From Streptomyces sp. BK340 (GTDB taxonomy: Bacteria > Actinomycetota > Actinomycetes > Streptomycetales > Streptomycetaceae): a stretch of 64,000 nt of DNA. Within the stretch, counting starts at the first letter, position 1, and each line of letters begins with the position of its first letter. Below, piece after piece: positions 37,445 to 47,012 of this stretch. The notes below the pieces were generated by a model that saw nothing but the letters and a program-made list of their open reading frames with translations, was not told where the DNA came from and did no database searches. A program made the position numbers and the translations under genes. The stretch spans positions 310,001 to 374,000 of the forward strand of contig NZ_VISR01000001.1 in the NCBI RefSeq assembly GCF_007827595.1, in the 5' to 3' direction.

Positions 37445-38166
37445 GACGACACAGCCTCCAAGGCCTCTTCCAGGGTGAACGCCTTCGCGTACAGGGCCTT
37501 CCCGACGATGGAGCCCTCGACACCGAGGGGTACCAGTTCGGCGATGGCCCGGAGGTCGTCGAGCGACGACACGCCGCCGGACGCCACGACCGGCCGGTCC
37601 GTCACGGCGCACACGTTGCGCAGCAGCTCGAGGTTCGGGCCCTGGAGGGTGCCGTCCTTGGCGATGTCGGTGACGACGTAGCGGGCGCAGCCCTCCTTGT
37701 CGAGGCGCTCCAGCGTCTCGTAGAGGTCGCCGCCGTCCCGGGTCCAGCCGCGGCCGCGCAGGGTCGTACCGCGCACGTCCAGGCCCACCGCGATCTTGTC
37801 GCCGTGCTCGGCGATGACCTTGGCGACCCACTCGGGGGTCTCCAGGGCGGCGGTGCCGAGGTTAACCCGGGTGCAGCCGGTGGCGAGGGCGGCGGCGAGG
37901 GTGTCGTCGTCGCGGATGCCGCCGGACAGCTCCACCTTGATGTCCATCGCCCTGGCGACCTCGGCGATCAGCTCCCGGTTGTCGCCCGTGCCGAAGGCGG
38001 CGTCCAGGTCGACCAGGTGCAGCCACTCGGCGCCGGAGCGCTGCCAGGCGAGGGCCGCCTCCAGCGGGGAGCCGTAGGACGTCTCGGTCCCGGACTCACC
38101 GTGCACGAGGCGGACGGCCTGGCCGTCACGGACGTCGACGGCGGGAAGGAGTTCGAGCTTGGCCAT
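37441..38166 (-). CDS. priA: bifunctional phosphoribosyl isomerase (HisA/TrpF activity)
   Basis: 241 residues. In Streptomyces this HisA-like barrel isomerises both ProFAR (histidine) and PRA (tryptophan), replacing TrpF; no trpF is seen in the window. Catalytic Asp residues appear in L-P-A-V-D-V-R-D-G near residue 11 and V-T-D-I-A-K-D-G-T near 175; G-G-I-R and G-G-V-S-S phosphate loops are intact. It starts 3 bp after hisH and overlaps the RidA gene. Confidence 0.97.
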   Translation of the reverse strand: MAKLELLPAVDVRDGQAVRLVHGESGTETSYGSPLEAALAWQRSGAEWLHLVDLDAAFGTGDNRELIAEVARAMDIKVELSGGIRDDDTLAAALATGCTRVNLGTAALETPEWVAKVIAEHGDKIAVGLDVRGTTLRGRGWTRDGGDLYETLERLDKEGCARYVVTDIAKDGTLQGPNLELLRNVCAVTDRPVVASGGVSSLDDLRAIAELVPLGVEGSIVGKALYAKAFTLEEALEAVSS

Positions 38167-38169
38167 GGT

Positions 38170-38808
38170 CTACAGGGTTCCGATCCAGTTGGTGAGGAGC
38201 TGGGCACCGGCGTCGCCGGACTTCTCGGGGTGGAACTGGGTGGCCCACAGGGCACCGTTCTCCACGGCCGCCACGAAGGGCTTGCCGTGCGTCGACCAGG
38301 TCACCCTGGGCGGGTGCATGAGCGGGTTGTGGGTCTCCAGGGTCCAGTCGTGGACGGCGTAGGAGTGCACGAAGTAGAAGCGGGCGTCCCGGTCCAGACC
38401 GGCGAACAGCTCCGACTCGGCCGGGGAGTCGACGGTGTTCCAGCCCATGTGGGGCACGATGTCGGCCTGGAGCGGCTCGACCGAACCGGGCCACTCGTCG
38501 AGGCCCTCGGTCTCCACGCCGTGCTCGATGCCGCGCGCGAAGAGGATCTGCATGCCGACGCAGATGCCCATCACCGGGCGCCCGCCGGACAGCCGGCGGT
38601 CGATGATCCAGTCACCGCGGGCCCCGCGCAGCCCCTCCATGCAGGCGGCGAAGGCGCCGACGCCCGGCACCAGCAGGCCGTCGGCGTTCATCGCCCGGTC
38701 GAAGTCGCGCGTGATCTCGACGTCGGCCCCCACGCGTGCGAGGGCACGCTCGGCGGAGCGGACGTTGCCGAAGCCGTAGTCGAAGACGACCACTCGCTTG
38801 GCGCTCAA
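38170..38808 (-). CDS. hisH: imidazole glycerol phosphate synthase, glutamine amidotransferase subunit
   Basis: 212 residues. Class I amidotransferase supplying ammonia to HisF. The nucleophile Cys is in G-I-C-V-G-M-Q near residue 83; the His and Glu of the triad are in Q-F-H-P-E-K-S near 194-196. The best start is TTG 38808, seven bases after GGAGG and overlapping the stop of the small gene upstream (TTGA); the in-frame GTG at 38814 sits too close to GGAGG. Confidence 0.95.
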   Translation of the reverse strand: MSAKRVVVFDYGFGNVRSAERALARVGADVEITRDFDRAMNADGLLVPGVGAFAACMEGLRGARGDWIIDRRLSGGRPVMGICVGMQILFARGIEHGVETEGLDEWPGSVEPLQADIVPHMGWNTVDSPAESELFAGLDRDARFYFVHSYAVHDWTLETHNPLMHPPRVTWSTHGKPFVAAVENGALWATQFHPEKSGDAGAQLLTNWIGTL

Positions 38809-38969
38809 TTCCACACCTCCAGCCTCAGGACGCCCGAGACGAGGCACATGGCCGCGCCGATGGACAGCAGCACGATGAGGCTCGTGGGCATCTTCTGCTT
38901 GGCGAAGGAGATGATGCCGCCGACCAGGAAGAGGCCGACGACGATCAGGACGGTGGACAGACCGTTCAT
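38805..38969 (-). CDS. 54-residue membrane protein inside the his operon
   Basis: An ORF of 54 codons begins at ATG 38969, 3 bp after the hisB stop, and ends at 38805, overlapping the hisH start. It is made of two hydrophobic helices (residues 5-21 and 30-48) joined by F-A-K-Q-K-M-P-T-S, ending L-R-L-E-V-W-N. Third codon positions are nearly all G or C. Position and overlap on both sides argue it is real and translated. I do not recognise the family; membrane anchoring or a transport role is only a guess. Confidence 0.8.
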   Translation of the reverse strand: MNGLSTVLIVVGLFLVGGIISFAKQKMPTSLIVLLSIGAAMCLVSGVLRLEVWN

Positions 38970-38972
38970 GGG

Positions 38973-39566
38973 TTACAGCGCGCCCTTCGTGGAGGGGAGG
39001 ATGCCGGCCGCGCGCGGGTCGCGCTCGCTGGCGTAGCGCAGGGCCCGGGCGAGTGCCTTGAACTGGCACTCCACGATGTGGTGCGCGTTGCGCCCGTAAG
39101 GCACGTGCACGTGCAGTGCGATCTGCGCCTGGGCGACGAAGGACTCCAGGATGTGCCGGGTCATCGTCGTGTCGTACTCGCCGATCATCGGCGCCATGTT
39201 CTCGGGCTCGGTGTGCACGAGGTAGGGGCGGCCGGACAGGTCGACGGTGACCTGGGCGAGGGACTCGTCCAGCGGGACCGTGCAGTTGCCGAAGCGGTAG
39301 ATCCCCACCTTGTCGCCGAGCGCCTGCTTGAAGGCGGCACCGAGCGCGAGGGCGGTGTCCTCGATGGTGTGGTGGGAGTCGATGTGCAGGTCGCCGTCGG
39401 TCTTCACGGTCAGGTCGAACAGACCGTGCCGGCCCAGCTGGTCGAGCATGTGGTCGTAGAAGCCGACGCCCGTCGCGATGTCGGTCCTGCCGGTGCCGTC
39501 AAGGTTTATCTCGACGAGGACCGAGGTCTCCTTGGTCGTACGCTCCACGCGTCCTACGCGGCTCAT
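38973..39566 (-). CDS. hisB: imidazoleglycerol-phosphate dehydratase
   Basis: 197 residues, dehydratase domain only, without a phosphatase fusion. Two manganese-binding motifs are intact: D-S-H-H-T-I-E-D near residue 70 and H-H-I-V-E-C-Q-F-K near 165. F-Y-D-H-M-L-D-Q is also visible. ATG 39566 overlaps the hisC stop. Confidence 0.98.
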   Translation of the reverse strand: MSRVGRVERTTKETSVLVEINLDGTGRTDIATGVGFYDHMLDQLGRHGLFDLTVKTDGDLHIDSHHTIEDTALALGAAFKQALGDKVGIYRFGNCTVPLDESLAQVTVDLSGRPYLVHTEPENMAPMIGEYDTTMTRHILESFVAQAQIALHVHVPYGRNAHHIVECQFKALARALRYASERDPRAAGILPSTKGAL

Positions 39567-40672
39567 GCCTCAAGCTCCTTCTTGACTTCACGTACCGCGT
39601 CGAGGAACGCGTCGTTCTCTTCGGGGGTTCCGGCGGACACCCGCAGCCACCCCGGTACGCCGTTGTCCCGGACCAGGACGCCCCGGTCGAGGATCTTCTG
39701 CCAGGCGGCGCGGGAGTCCTCGAACCGGCCGAACTGCACGAAGTTCGCGTCGGACTCGGTGACGTCGTAACCGGTGGCCCGCAGCTCGCTCACCAGCCGG
39801 TCCCGCTCCGACTTCAGCTGCTCGACGTACTTCAGCAGCGTGTCGGTGTGCTCCAGGGCGGCCAGGGCGGTCGCCTGGGTGATCGCCGACAGGTGGTACG
39901 GCAGCCGTACGAGCTGTACGGCGTCCACGACCGCGGGGTGCGCGGCGAGGTAGCCGAGGCGCAGGCCCGCCGCGCCGAACGCCTTCGACATGGTGCGGGA
40001 GACGACCAGGTTCGGCCGGCCCGCCAGCAGCGGCAGCAGCGAGTCGCCGTGGCTGAACTCGACGTAGGCCTCGTCGACGACGACCATGGACGGCCTGGCC
40101 GCCTGGGCCGCGTCGTACAGCGCGAGGACCGTCTCGGGCGGCACCGCGTTGCCGGTGGGGTTGTTGGGGGTGGTGACGAAGACGACGTCGGGCCGGTGCT
40201 CGGCGATGGCCCGCTCGGCCACCACGAGGTCGATGTCGAAGTCCTCGTTGCGGGGGCCCGAGATCCAGCCCGTACCGGTGCCGCGGGCGATGAGCGAGTG
40301 CATCGAGTACGACGGCTCGAAGCCGATGGCCGTCCGGCCGGGTCCGCCGAAGGTCTGCAGCAGCTGCTGGATGACCTCGTTGGAGCCGTTGGCGGCCCAC
40401 ACGTTCTCGACGCCGAGCGGGTGCTTGCCGGTCTTCGTCAGGTACTTGGCCAGCTCGGTGCGGAGCTGGACCGCGTCCCGGTCGGGGTAGCGGTTCAGGT
40501 TCCGGGCGGCCTCGCGCACCCGCTCGGTGATCCGCTCGACCAGCGGCTCGGGCAGCGGGTACGGGTTCTCGTTGGTGTTCAGCCGTACGGGGACGTCCAG
40601 CTGGGGCGCGCCGTAGGGGGACTTGCCGCGCAGCTCGTCCCGTACGGGGAGATCGTCGATTCCGAAGCTCAC
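39563..40672 (-). CDS. hisC: histidinol-phosphate aminotransferase
   Basis: 369 residues, PLP fold type I. The PLP lysine is in S-R-T-M-S-K-A-F-G near residue 232, with N-P-T-G-N near 168 and V-D-E-A-Y-V-E-F near 200. [10 protein letters not shown] near the N-terminus matches the family. GTG 40672 overlaps the hisD stop. Confidence 0.98.
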   Translation of the reverse strand: MSFGIDDLPVRDELRGKSPYGAPQLDVPVRLNTNENPYPLPEPLVERITERVREAARNLNRYPDRDAVQLRTELAKYLTKTGKHPLGVENVWAANGSNEVIQQLLQTFGGPGRTAIGFEPSYSMHSLIARGTGTGWISGPRNEDFDIDLVVAERAIAEHRPDVVFVTTPNNPTGNAVPPETVLALYDAAQAARPSMVVVDEAYVEFSHGDSLLPLLAGRPNLVVSRTMSKAFGAAGLRLGYLAAHPAVVDAVQLVRLPYHLSAITQATALAALEHTDTLLKYVEQLKSERDRLVSELRATGYDVTESDANFVQFGRFEDSRAAWQKILDRGVLVRDNGVPGWLRVSAGTPEENDAFLDAVREVKKELEA

Positions 40673-41994
40673 TTGCTCTCAGGCACCTTCCAACCGAACC
40701 TCGCCTTGATCGCCGCGCCGTGCGCGGGCAGGTCCTCCGCCTCCGCCAGCGTCACCACGTGGTGCGCGACCTCGGCCAGCGCGTCCTTCGTGTAGTCGAC
40801 GATGTGGATGCCGCGCAGGAAGGACTGGACGGACAGGCCTGAGGAGTGACAGGCGCAGCCGCCGGTGGGCAGGACGTGGTTGGACCCGGCCGCGTAGTCG
40901 CCCAGCGAGACCGGGGCCCAGGGACCGATGAAGATCGCGCCGGCGTTCCTGACCCGGCCGGCCACCGCGGCGGCGTCCGCCGTCTGGATCTCCAGGTGCT
41001 CGGCGCCGTACGCGTCGACGACCCGCAGGCCCTCCTCGATGCCGTCGACCAGGACGATCGCGGACTGCCTGCCGTTCAGGGCCGGGACGATCCGGTCCTC
41101 GACGTGCTTGGTGGCCGCGACCTGCGGCTCCAGCTCCTTGGCCACCGCGTCCGCCAGCTCGACCGAGTCGGTGACCAGCACGGCGGCCGCCAGCGGGTCG
41201 TGCTCGGCCTGGCTGATCAGGTCCGCGGCCACGTGCACCGGATCGGCGGTGTCGTCCGCGAGGACCGCGATCTCGGTGGGCCCGGCCTCGGCGTCGATGC
41301 CGATCTTGCCGGTGAAGTAGCGCTTGGCCGCGGCCACCCAGATGTTGCCCGGGCCGGTGACCATGTTGGCGGGCGGACAGGACTCGGTGCCGTGCGCGAA
41401 CATCGCGACGGCGGTGGCGCCGCCGGCCGCGTAGACCTCGTCCACGCCGAGCAGGGCGCACGCGGCGAGGATCGTCGGGTGCGGCAGACCACCGAACTCG
41501 GCCTGGGCCGGGGAGGCGAGCGCGATCGACTCGACGCCGGCCTCCTGGGCGGGCACCACGTTCATGACCACGGAGGACGGGTAGACCGAGCGGCCGCCCG
41601 GGGCGTACAGCCCGACGCGGTCGACCGGCACCCACTTCTCGGTGACGGACCCGCCGGGCACGACCTGGGTGGTGTGCGTCGAACGGCGCTGCTCGCGGTG
41701 GACCAGGCGGGCGCGCCGGATGGACTCCTCCAGGGCCGCGCGCACGGCCGGGTCGAGGCCCTCGAGCGCGTCGGTGAGCGCCTGGGCCGGGACACGGACC
41801 GATTCCAGCCGTACTCCGTCGAATTTCTCCGCGAAGTCGATCAGCGCCGCGTCGCCCCGATGATGCACGGCCTCGCAGATCGGACGCACCTTCTCCAGCG
41901 CGGCCTGAACGTCGAAGTCGGCTCGGGGCAGCAGGTCGCGCAGGGCGGGGCCCTCGGGGAGGGCGTCGCCGCGCAGATCGATTCGGGAGATCAC
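40669..41994 (-). CDS. hisD: histidinol dehydrogenase
   Basis: 441 residues, normal length. It oxidises histidinol to histidine with NAD+ and zinc. Motifs are V-G-L-Y-A-P-G-G near residue 128, G-P-G-N-I-W-V-A near 210, S-Q-A-E-H-D-P-L-A near 257 (zinc ligands), and G-S-N-H-V-L-P-T near 388. First gene of hisD-C-B-x-H-priA-rid-hisF. GTG 41994 fits the family length; the frame also stays open to an ATG at 42078. Confidence 0.97.
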   Translation of the reverse strand: MISRIDLRGDALPEGPALRDLLPRADFDVQAALEKVRPICEAVHHRGDAALIDFAEKFDGVRLESVRVPAQALTDALEGLDPAVRAALEESIRRARLVHREQRRSTHTTQVVPGGSVTEKWVPVDRVGLYAPGGRSVYPSSVVMNVVPAQEAGVESIALASPAQAEFGGLPHPTILAACALLGVDEVYAAGGATAVAMFAHGTESCPPANMVTGPGNIWVAAAKRYFTGKIGIDAEAGPTEIAVLADDTADPVHVAADLISQAEHDPLAAAVLVTDSVELADAVAKELEPQVAATKHVEDRIVPALNGRQSAIVLVDGIEEGLRVVDAYGAEHLEIQTADAAAVAGRVRNAGAIFIGPWAPVSLGDYAAGSNHVLPTGGCACHSSGLSVQSFLRGIHIVDYTKDALAEVAHHVVTLAEAEDLPAHGAAIKARFGWKVPESK

Positions 41995-42035
41995 GGTGTC
42001 AATTCTCTCAGACCGGGGTGCGGAGCCGTCCGCGC

Positions 42036-42052
42036 GTATCAATGGCTGATAC
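42036..42052. promoter_or_regulatory. palindrome upstream of hisD (candidate operator)
   Basis: GTATCA-ATGGC-TGATAC, a perfect 6-bp palindrome with a 5-bp centre, lies 42-58 bp before the hisD start. It is AT-rich in a GC-rich region and suits a LacI- or GntR-sized dimer. No local regulator for it is evident. Confidence 0.55.
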
Positions 42053-42192
42053 AGAACTCGGGACAGCGGGTGGTACATAGCCTGGCCGGAACCCGGAAGA
42101 TCGCCTTCACGTCCTGTGTAACAGGCGTCACTCAGCGGGCATGACGGGTGTACGGAGAAGGTGACAGCGAGTAGTCGGAGGAGGGAGGGAGG

Positions 42193-43773
42193 GTGGTGAC
42201 CGAGGGGGCCGGCATCCACACCGGGGACCTGCCGGACGACCTGACCGCGGCCGAGGCGGGCATGTGGCAGGCCTTCCGCAACGGCAGCGTGTACGACCTG
42301 AGCAGCGGGGACACCGTCGTCGACGATCCGCACGGCGGGCACCCCTGGGGGCCCGAGCGGAGCGTCAGGGCGCGCATGATCTGCTGGCTGCTGCTGGACG
42401 GGCCGCCCGCGCTCGCGGGCCGGGTGTCCTCGCTGAAGCTGACCGGCGTGCGGGTCACGGGCACGATGGACCTGGCGGGCGGCACGGTCACGCCGTACGT
42501 GGAGCTGCGCGGCTGCCGTTTCGACGACCAGATCCTGCTGCCCGAGGCCCGGTTCACGACCCTGCGCCTGGTGGACTGCGCCGTGCCCCGGCTGGAGGCG
42601 GCCCGGGTGCACACCGAGGGCGATCTGCACCTGCCGCGCTGCCGCTTCCAGAACGGGGTGCGGCTGACCGACGCGCACATCGGCACGGACCTGCTGCTCA
42701 ACCAGGCGATCGTCTACCGGGACCGCAGCGGCCGCTCGATCGCCGCGGACGGCATGACCGTGGGCCAGGACCTGCAGGCGGAGCTGCTGGAGTCGCACGG
42801 CGAGCTGAGCCTGCGCAGCGCCAAGGTCGGGGTCTCGCTGAGCCTGCGGGGGGCGAAACTGGCCAACCCTTACGCGCGCCTGGCCCTGAACGCCCCCCAG
42901 CTGACGGTGGAGCGCACCCTGTACCTGACCCCGGCCGGCGTGGGCAACCCGCTGCTGAGCGGGACGACCCCCGCGCGCGGGACCCGGATCCAGCGCTTCG
43001 AGTGCCGGGGCGGGATACGGCTGGACGACGGGCGGTTCGGGGACGCCGTGGACCTGGAGCGGGCCCGGTTCGTCTTCACCGACGACCAGGAGCTGTCGCT
43101 GCGCCGGGCGCAGACACCCGAGCTGCGCTTCCTCGGGGACGGGCCCGAGCGCGGGAAGGTGGTGCTGTCCGGCGCGCGGATCGTGAACCTGGTGGACCAC
43201 GCGGGCAGCTGGCCGGGCCCCGGCAACCTCCACATGGGCGGTTTCGCGTACGAGAACCTCGTACCGCAGGGCCCGTTCCCGCTGACCCGGCGGCTGGACT
43301 GGGTGGCGGCGGCCACCGCCGAGTACAACCCGGAGCCGTACGAGCGGCTGGCCACCGTGCTGCGCGCGGCCGGCGAGGACGAGGACGCCCGCGAGGTGCT
43401 GCTCGCCAAGCAGCGCCGGCGCCGCGAGACGCTGCCGCCGGCCGCCAAGTGCTGGGGGTACGTCCAGGACTGGACGGTGGCCTACGGCTACCGGCCGGGC
43501 CGGGCCGCGGTGTGGATGGCGGTGCTGTGGGCGGCGGGCACTTTGGCCTTCTCGCACGCCGACCATCCGCCGGTGAACCCCGGCGGCCATCAGACCTGGA
43601 GCGCCGCCCTGTTCACACTGGACCTGCTGCTGCCGGTGATCGACCTGGGCCAGGTCGGCCAGTGGCAGCTGCACGGCGGCTGGCAGTGGCTGGCGGCGGC
43701 GATGATCCTGCTGGGCTGGATCCTGGCGACGACGGTGGCGGCGGGGGCGACCCGGCTGCTTCGGCGCGGCTGA
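42193..43773 (+). CDS. membrane protein with predicted beta-helix repeats, function unknown
   Basis: 526 residues. Residues about 60-370 show a recurring pattern of about 20 residues with alternating Leu/Val and small residues (L-x-L-x-G-x-x-x, R-F-x-x-L-x-L), as in pentapeptide-like right-handed beta helices. Near the C-terminus two hydrophobic helices (about 445-462 and 485-515) anchor it. Homologues are often labelled oxidoreductase, but no nucleotide or flavin motif is visible, so I do not adopt that. GTG 42193 (or 42196) follows a GGAGGAGGGAGGGAGG-type run. Confidence 0.75.
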   Translation: MVTEGAGIHTGDLPDDLTAAEAGMWQAFRNGSVYDLSSGDTVVDDPHGGHPWGPERSVRARMICWLLLDGPPALAGRVSSLKLTGVRVTGTMDLAGGTVTPYVELRGCRFDDQILLPEARFTTLRLVDCAVPRLEAARVHTEGDLHLPRCRFQNGVRLTDAHIGTDLLLNQAIVYRDRSGRSIAADGMTVGQDLQAELLESHGELSLRSAKVGVSLSLRGAKLANPYARLALNAPQLTVERTLYLTPAGVGNPLLSGTTPARGTRIQRFECRGGIRLDDGRFGDAVDLERARFVFTDDQELSLRRAQTPELRFLGDGPERGKVVLSGARIVNLVDHAGSWPGPGNLHMGGFAYENLVPQGPFPLTRRLDWVAAATAEYNPEPYERLATVLRAAGEDEDAREVLLAKQRRRRETLPPAAKCWGYVQDWTVAYGYRPGRAAVWMAVLWAAGTLAFSHADHPPVNPGGHQTWSAALFTLDLLLPVIDLGQVGQWQLHGGWQWLAAAMILLGWILATTVAAGATRLLRRG

Positions 43774-43774
43774 C

Positions 43775-43849
43775 GCCCGGTTCCTCGGCACGCACGGATG
43801 CCCGGTGCATCGGCACACACGGTTGCCCGGTTCATCGGCACGTACGTCA
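43775..43849 (+). repeat. three tandem 25-bp repeats
   Basis: Units begin GCCCGG at 43775, 43800 and 43825. The shared frame is GCCCGGT(T/G)C(C/A)TCGGCAC(G/A)(C/T)ACGG-type; units differ at a few positions, mostly near the 3' end of the third. The array starts at the base after the stop of the beta-helix gene. It does not itself form a strong hairpin. Confidence 0.85.
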
Positions 43850-43873
43850 CATTGGGCAGGTACACCACATTGG
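43848..43873 (+). repeat. direct repeat pair CACATTGG
   Basis: Two copies, 18 bp apart, follow the 25-bp array. The remaining sequence to 43970 is relatively AT-rich and probably holds the promoter of the downstream gene, but no clear -35/-10 pair is seen. Confidence 0.5.
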
Positions 43874-43970
43874 TTGAACAATCACCTTTTACTTGTCCTT
43901 GACCATCGGACGTACAACCTTCCACGACTTGCCCTGACCCTCTGGCGCTGCCCCGACCTGCGGACTTTCA

Positions 43971-45026
43971 ATGGTCGACACCATGGCTCTGCTGCCGGCG
44001 TTCCTCCGCCCCACACGGATGACACGACGTGCCTCGCGCCCCGCCGCCCCACAGCCGGCCGGCGACGAGGCAGTCCTCGACGCGCCCGACGAACGCCTCT
44101 CCCCCGCGCTGGTCGCGGCGGGCCGGGGCGAGTACGGCGCCGCCTCCGCTCTGCTCGCCGCCACCCGCGCGGCGGCCGAATGGGAGGCCCACGACCGCTA
44201 CACCCGGCGGCTCGCCGCCTTCGCCCGCTCGCGCTGCGAGTGGTTCGAGGCCTGGCGCGACGCGGCCGCCCCGGACGACCCCGACGTGACGCTCGTCGCG
44301 GCCCAGCTCGCGGTGGACCGCGCCTGGCCCTCCCCGGCCCGCGCCGAGCTGCTGCGCGAGGTGAGCCCGTTGATCACGGCCGCCGCCCGGGCCGACGACC
44401 GCGACCCGGTGCCCTGGCGGATCGCGCTCGACCACGCCCGCGGCTCCCGGGCCGGACACCGCTACTTCGAGGAGCTGTGGGAGGCGGCGGTCCGGCGGGC
44501 CCCGCACCACTACGGCTGCCATGTGGCCGCCCTGCGCTACCTGAGCACCTCCTGGCACGGCTCGCACCGCGAGTGCTTCGACTTCGCCGACCTGGCCGCG
44601 CAGGACGCCCCGGCCGACTCGCTCGTCCAGGCGCTGCCGGCCCGGGCGGCCCTCGCCTATCTGAGCGACGGCTGCGGCCCCGAGGTGCCGCGCGAGCGGC
44701 TGGACGCGGCGGCCGACCGGGCGGCCGAGCTCTCCGGCCGGTTCCCGGCGGCCACGCCGTCGTCCGCCGAGATCCGCAACAAGCTGGTCTACGTCCTCGC
44801 CCGGCTGGAACGCTGGGAGGACGCCCGCACCCAGCTGCGTCTGATCGGCCCGTACGCCACCTCGTTCCCCTGGGACCGGCTCTCCGACGACCCGCTGGGC
44901 CACTTCCTCAGGCTGCGCGAGGCACTCCTGACGACCGCTCGCGGCACCACCCCGACCGAACTGCTGGCGGCACCGGCGCGACCGCGGAACGAACACCGCG
45001 ACCGGGCCGCCGCCACCGACCATTAG
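43971..45026 (+). CDS. predicted helical-repeat (TPR-like) cytoplasmic protein
   Basis: 351 residues, rich in Ala, Arg and Asp, with no signal or membrane segment. Repeated amphipathic helices such as A-A-E-W-E-A-H-D-R-Y-T-R-R-L and L-V-Y-V-L-A-R-L-E-R-W-E-D-A-R suggest a TPR-like superhelix. No catalytic motif is visible. Start ATG 43971 or 43983; neither has a strong ribosome site. It ends 11 bp before the LON-domain gene. Function unknown. Confidence 0.75.
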   Translation: MVDTMALLPAFLRPTRMTRRASRPAAPQPAGDEAVLDAPDERLSPALVAAGRGEYGAASALLAATRAAAEWEAHDRYTRRLAAFARSRCEWFEAWRDAAAPDDPDVTLVAAQLAVDRAWPSPARAELLREVSPLITAAARADDRDPVPWRIALDHARGSRAGHRYFEELWEAAVRRAPHHYGCHVAALRYLSTSWHGSHRECFDFADLAAQDAPADSLVQALPARAALAYLSDGCGPEVPRERLDAAADRAAELSGRFPAATPSSAEIRNKLVYVLARLERWEDARTQLRLIGPYATSFPWDRLSDDPLGHFLRLREALLTTARGTTPTELLAAPARPRNEHRDRAAATDH

Positions 45027-45037
45027 GCTGGGGCGCC

Positions 45038-45778
45038 GTGACCACCGTCCGTCTCCCACTGTTCCCGCTGAACTCGGCGCTGTTCCCCGGGCTCGTGCTG
45101 CCCCTGAACATCTTCGAGGAGCGCTATCGCGCCATGATGCGCGAGCTCCTGAAGACGCCCGAGGACGAACCGCGCCGGTTCGCCGTCGTGGCGATCCGCG
45201 ACGGCCACGAGGTGGCACCGAGCGCGCCAGGCATGCCGGATCCGACCACCCAGCCCGAGCGGGGCCCGGCCGCGGGCTTCGGCCCGGACCCCCTCGCCTC
45301 CCTCCACGGCGTGGGCTGCATCGCGGACGCGGCGACCATCCGGGAGCGAGCCGACGGCACGTTCGAGGTGCTGGCGACCGGTACGACCCGGGTGCGGCTG
45401 CTGTCCGTGGACGCGTCGGGTCCGTTCCTGACGGCGGAGCTGGAGGAGCTGCCGGAGGACCCCGGCGACGAGGCGGGCGCCCTGGCCGAGGGCGTCCTGC
45501 GCGCCTTCCGCCAGTACCAGAAGCGCCTGGCGGGCGCCCGTGAGCGCTCCCTGTCGACGGGCGCGGACCTCCCGGACGACCCCTCGGTGGTCTCCTACCT
45601 GGTGGCGGCGGCGATGGTCCTGGACACGCCGACCAAGCAACGGCTGCTGCAGGCGCAGGACACCGCCTCCCGGCTCCGGGACGAGCTGAAACTCCTTCGC
45701 GCGGAGACGGCCATCATCCGTAACCTTCCGTCGTTGCCCGCGTTCGAGCTGACGCGGACGCCGACCAGCCTGAACTGA
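45038..45778 (+). CDS. LON peptidase substrate-binding domain protein
   Basis: 246 residues. The N-terminal L-P-L-F-P-L-N-S-A-L-F-P-G-L-V-L-P-L region and N-I-F-E-E-R-Y are the stand-alone LAN/LON N-terminal domain. The AAA+ and protease parts of Lon are absent, so it is not a protease by itself; it may recognise unfolded substrates. The C-terminal half is helical. The start is GTG 45038. Confidence 0.9.
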   Translation: MTTVRLPLFPLNSALFPGLVLPLNIFEERYRAMMRELLKTPEDEPRRFAVVAIRDGHEVAPSAPGMPDPTTQPERGPAAGFGPDPLASLHGVGCIADAATIRERADGTFEVLATGTTRVRLLSVDASGPFLTAELEELPEDPGDEAGALAEGVLRAFRQYQKRLAGARERSLSTGADLPDDPSVVSYLVAAAMVLDTPTKQRLLQAQDTASRLRDELKLLRAETAIIRNLPSLPAFELTRTPTSLN

Positions 45779-45800
45779 GCGAACCGAGGCCGACACACCG

Positions 45801-46301
45801 ATGGCGAAGAAGTCGAAGAAGCAGCAGTCCGCCGGCACCCCCGCGACGGTGTCCCTGACTGCGGCGGGCGTGGACTTCACCCTGCACTCCTACGAGCACG
45901 ACCCCTCCCACCCCTCCTACGGCGAGGAGGCGGCCGAGGCGATGGGTGTCTCCCCCGACCGGGTCTTCAAGACCCTGGTGGCGGACGTGGACGGCGCGCT
46001 GACGGTGGCGGTGGTGCCGGTCTCCGGCACGCTGGACCTCAAGGCACTGGCCGCCGCGGTGGGCGGCAAGCGGGCGACGATGGCCGACCCCACCCTCGCG
46101 GAGCGCACCACCGGCTACGTACGCGGCGGCATCTCGCCCCTGGGCCAGCGCAAGAGGCTCCGCACCGTCCTGGACGACTCGGCCGGGACGCACCCGACGA
46201 TCTGCATCTCGGCGGGCCGCAGGGGGCTGGAGGTCGAACTGACCCCGGGAGACCTGGCAGAGCTGACCGAAGCGGTGCTGGCACCGATCGGCCGGGGCTG
46301 A
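45801..46301 (+). CDS. ybaK: YbaK-type Cys-tRNA(Pro)/aminoacyl-tRNA deacylase
   Basis: 166 residues. It hydrolyses mischarged Cys-tRNA(Pro). The conserved Lys is in R-V-F-K-T-L-V near residue 56; G-Y-V-R-G-G-I-S-P-L-G near 108 and a C-terminal S-A-G-R-R-G-L-E are typical. A Lys-rich N-terminus (K-K-S-K-K-Q-Q) precedes the domain. It lies 22 bp after the LON-domain gene and ends 5 bp from the convergent gene. Confidence 0.93.
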   Translation: MAKKSKKQQSAGTPATVSLTAAGVDFTLHSYEHDPSHPSYGEEAAEAMGVSPDRVFKTLVADVDGALTVAVVPVSGTLDLKALAAAVGGKRATMADPTLAERTTGYVRGGISPLGQRKRLRTVLDDSAGTHPTICISAGRRGLEVELTPGDLAELTEAVLAPIGRG

Positions 46302-46306
46302 CGGGA

Positions 46307-46978
46307 CTACGCCAGCGGGGCTCCGTACCCGTCCTTGGGGGCCGGTCCCTGCGGATACGGCTCGGGGTCCCGCGGGCCGAACAGCGCGGTCAGCCCCAGA
46401 TGCACCAGCGCCGCGGCCAACGGCCAGGCCAGCAGCGCGCCCTTCGCCCCCAGCTTCAACGGTGCCGAGAAGGTGACTCCCTTCCCGACCTGCCGCGCGT
46501 GCGCGATCACGTCGGACGTGGGCCCCAGCCACACCCCGAACCGCCAGGCCAGCAACGACCCGAGCAGACCGCCCACACCCAGCGCCACCACCAGCGGCAC
46601 ACCGCCGCGCCGCCGCAGCAGAAACACGACGACCGCGCTGACCAGCCCGAAGGCCAGCCCCAGCAGGGTGAACGTCCCGTCCACGCCGGCCGCCTGCTCC
46701 CCCTCGGTGTCCTTGAGGTAGACGACCCAGCTCTTGTCGAGCTCGTCCCCCACCAGCGGCACGTGCGGTGCCAGCCACCACCACAGCAGCCCGAACAGCA
46801 GCCCGCCCAGCGCCACCGCTATCGCGATCACGACGGCTTCCAGGATCTCGGTCTTCATCCCGGGGCCGTCCTGTTCGTACGGGCCCATGCCCGGCGCCCC
46901 GGCAGGCGGCGGCGCCTGCCAGGCCTGGTGCGGGGAGTCGTCGTGCGGCGGCGTGGGCGGAGTCAGCGGTGCGGTCAC
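46307..46978 (-). CDS. four-helix membrane protein (possibly DUF2567-type)
   Basis: 223 residues. A Pro/Gly-rich cytoplasmic N-terminus (1-40) is followed by four hydrophobic helices (about 45-67, 100-118, 125-146, 180-200). The loop after helix 1 contains D-K-S-W-V-V-Y-L-K-D-T-E-G. I associate it with actinobacterial DUF2567-like proteins but with limited certainty. It follows the ABC permease gene by 34 bp on the same strand and may be the third operon member. Confidence 0.7.
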   Translation of the reverse strand: MTAPLTPPTPPHDDSPHQAWQAPPPAGAPGMGPYEQDGPGMKTEILEAVVIAIAVALGGLLFGLLWWWLAPHVPLVGDELDKSWVVYLKDTEGEQAAGVDGTFTLLGLAFGLVSAVVVFLLRRRGGVPLVVALGVGGLLGSLLAWRFGVWLGPTSDVIAHARQVGKGVTFSAPLKLGAKGALLAWPLAAALVHLGLTALFGPRDPEPYPQGPAPKDGYGAPLA

Positions 46979-47012
46979 CCTGACATCGTGCCAGGTCGCG
47001 CTGTGGGCCGCG

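Noticed and set aside
40669..43881. hisD as a 1070-residue fusion protein
   Set aside because: The upstream extension is antisense to the beta-helix gene; the family length of 441 residues fits the GTG at 41994.
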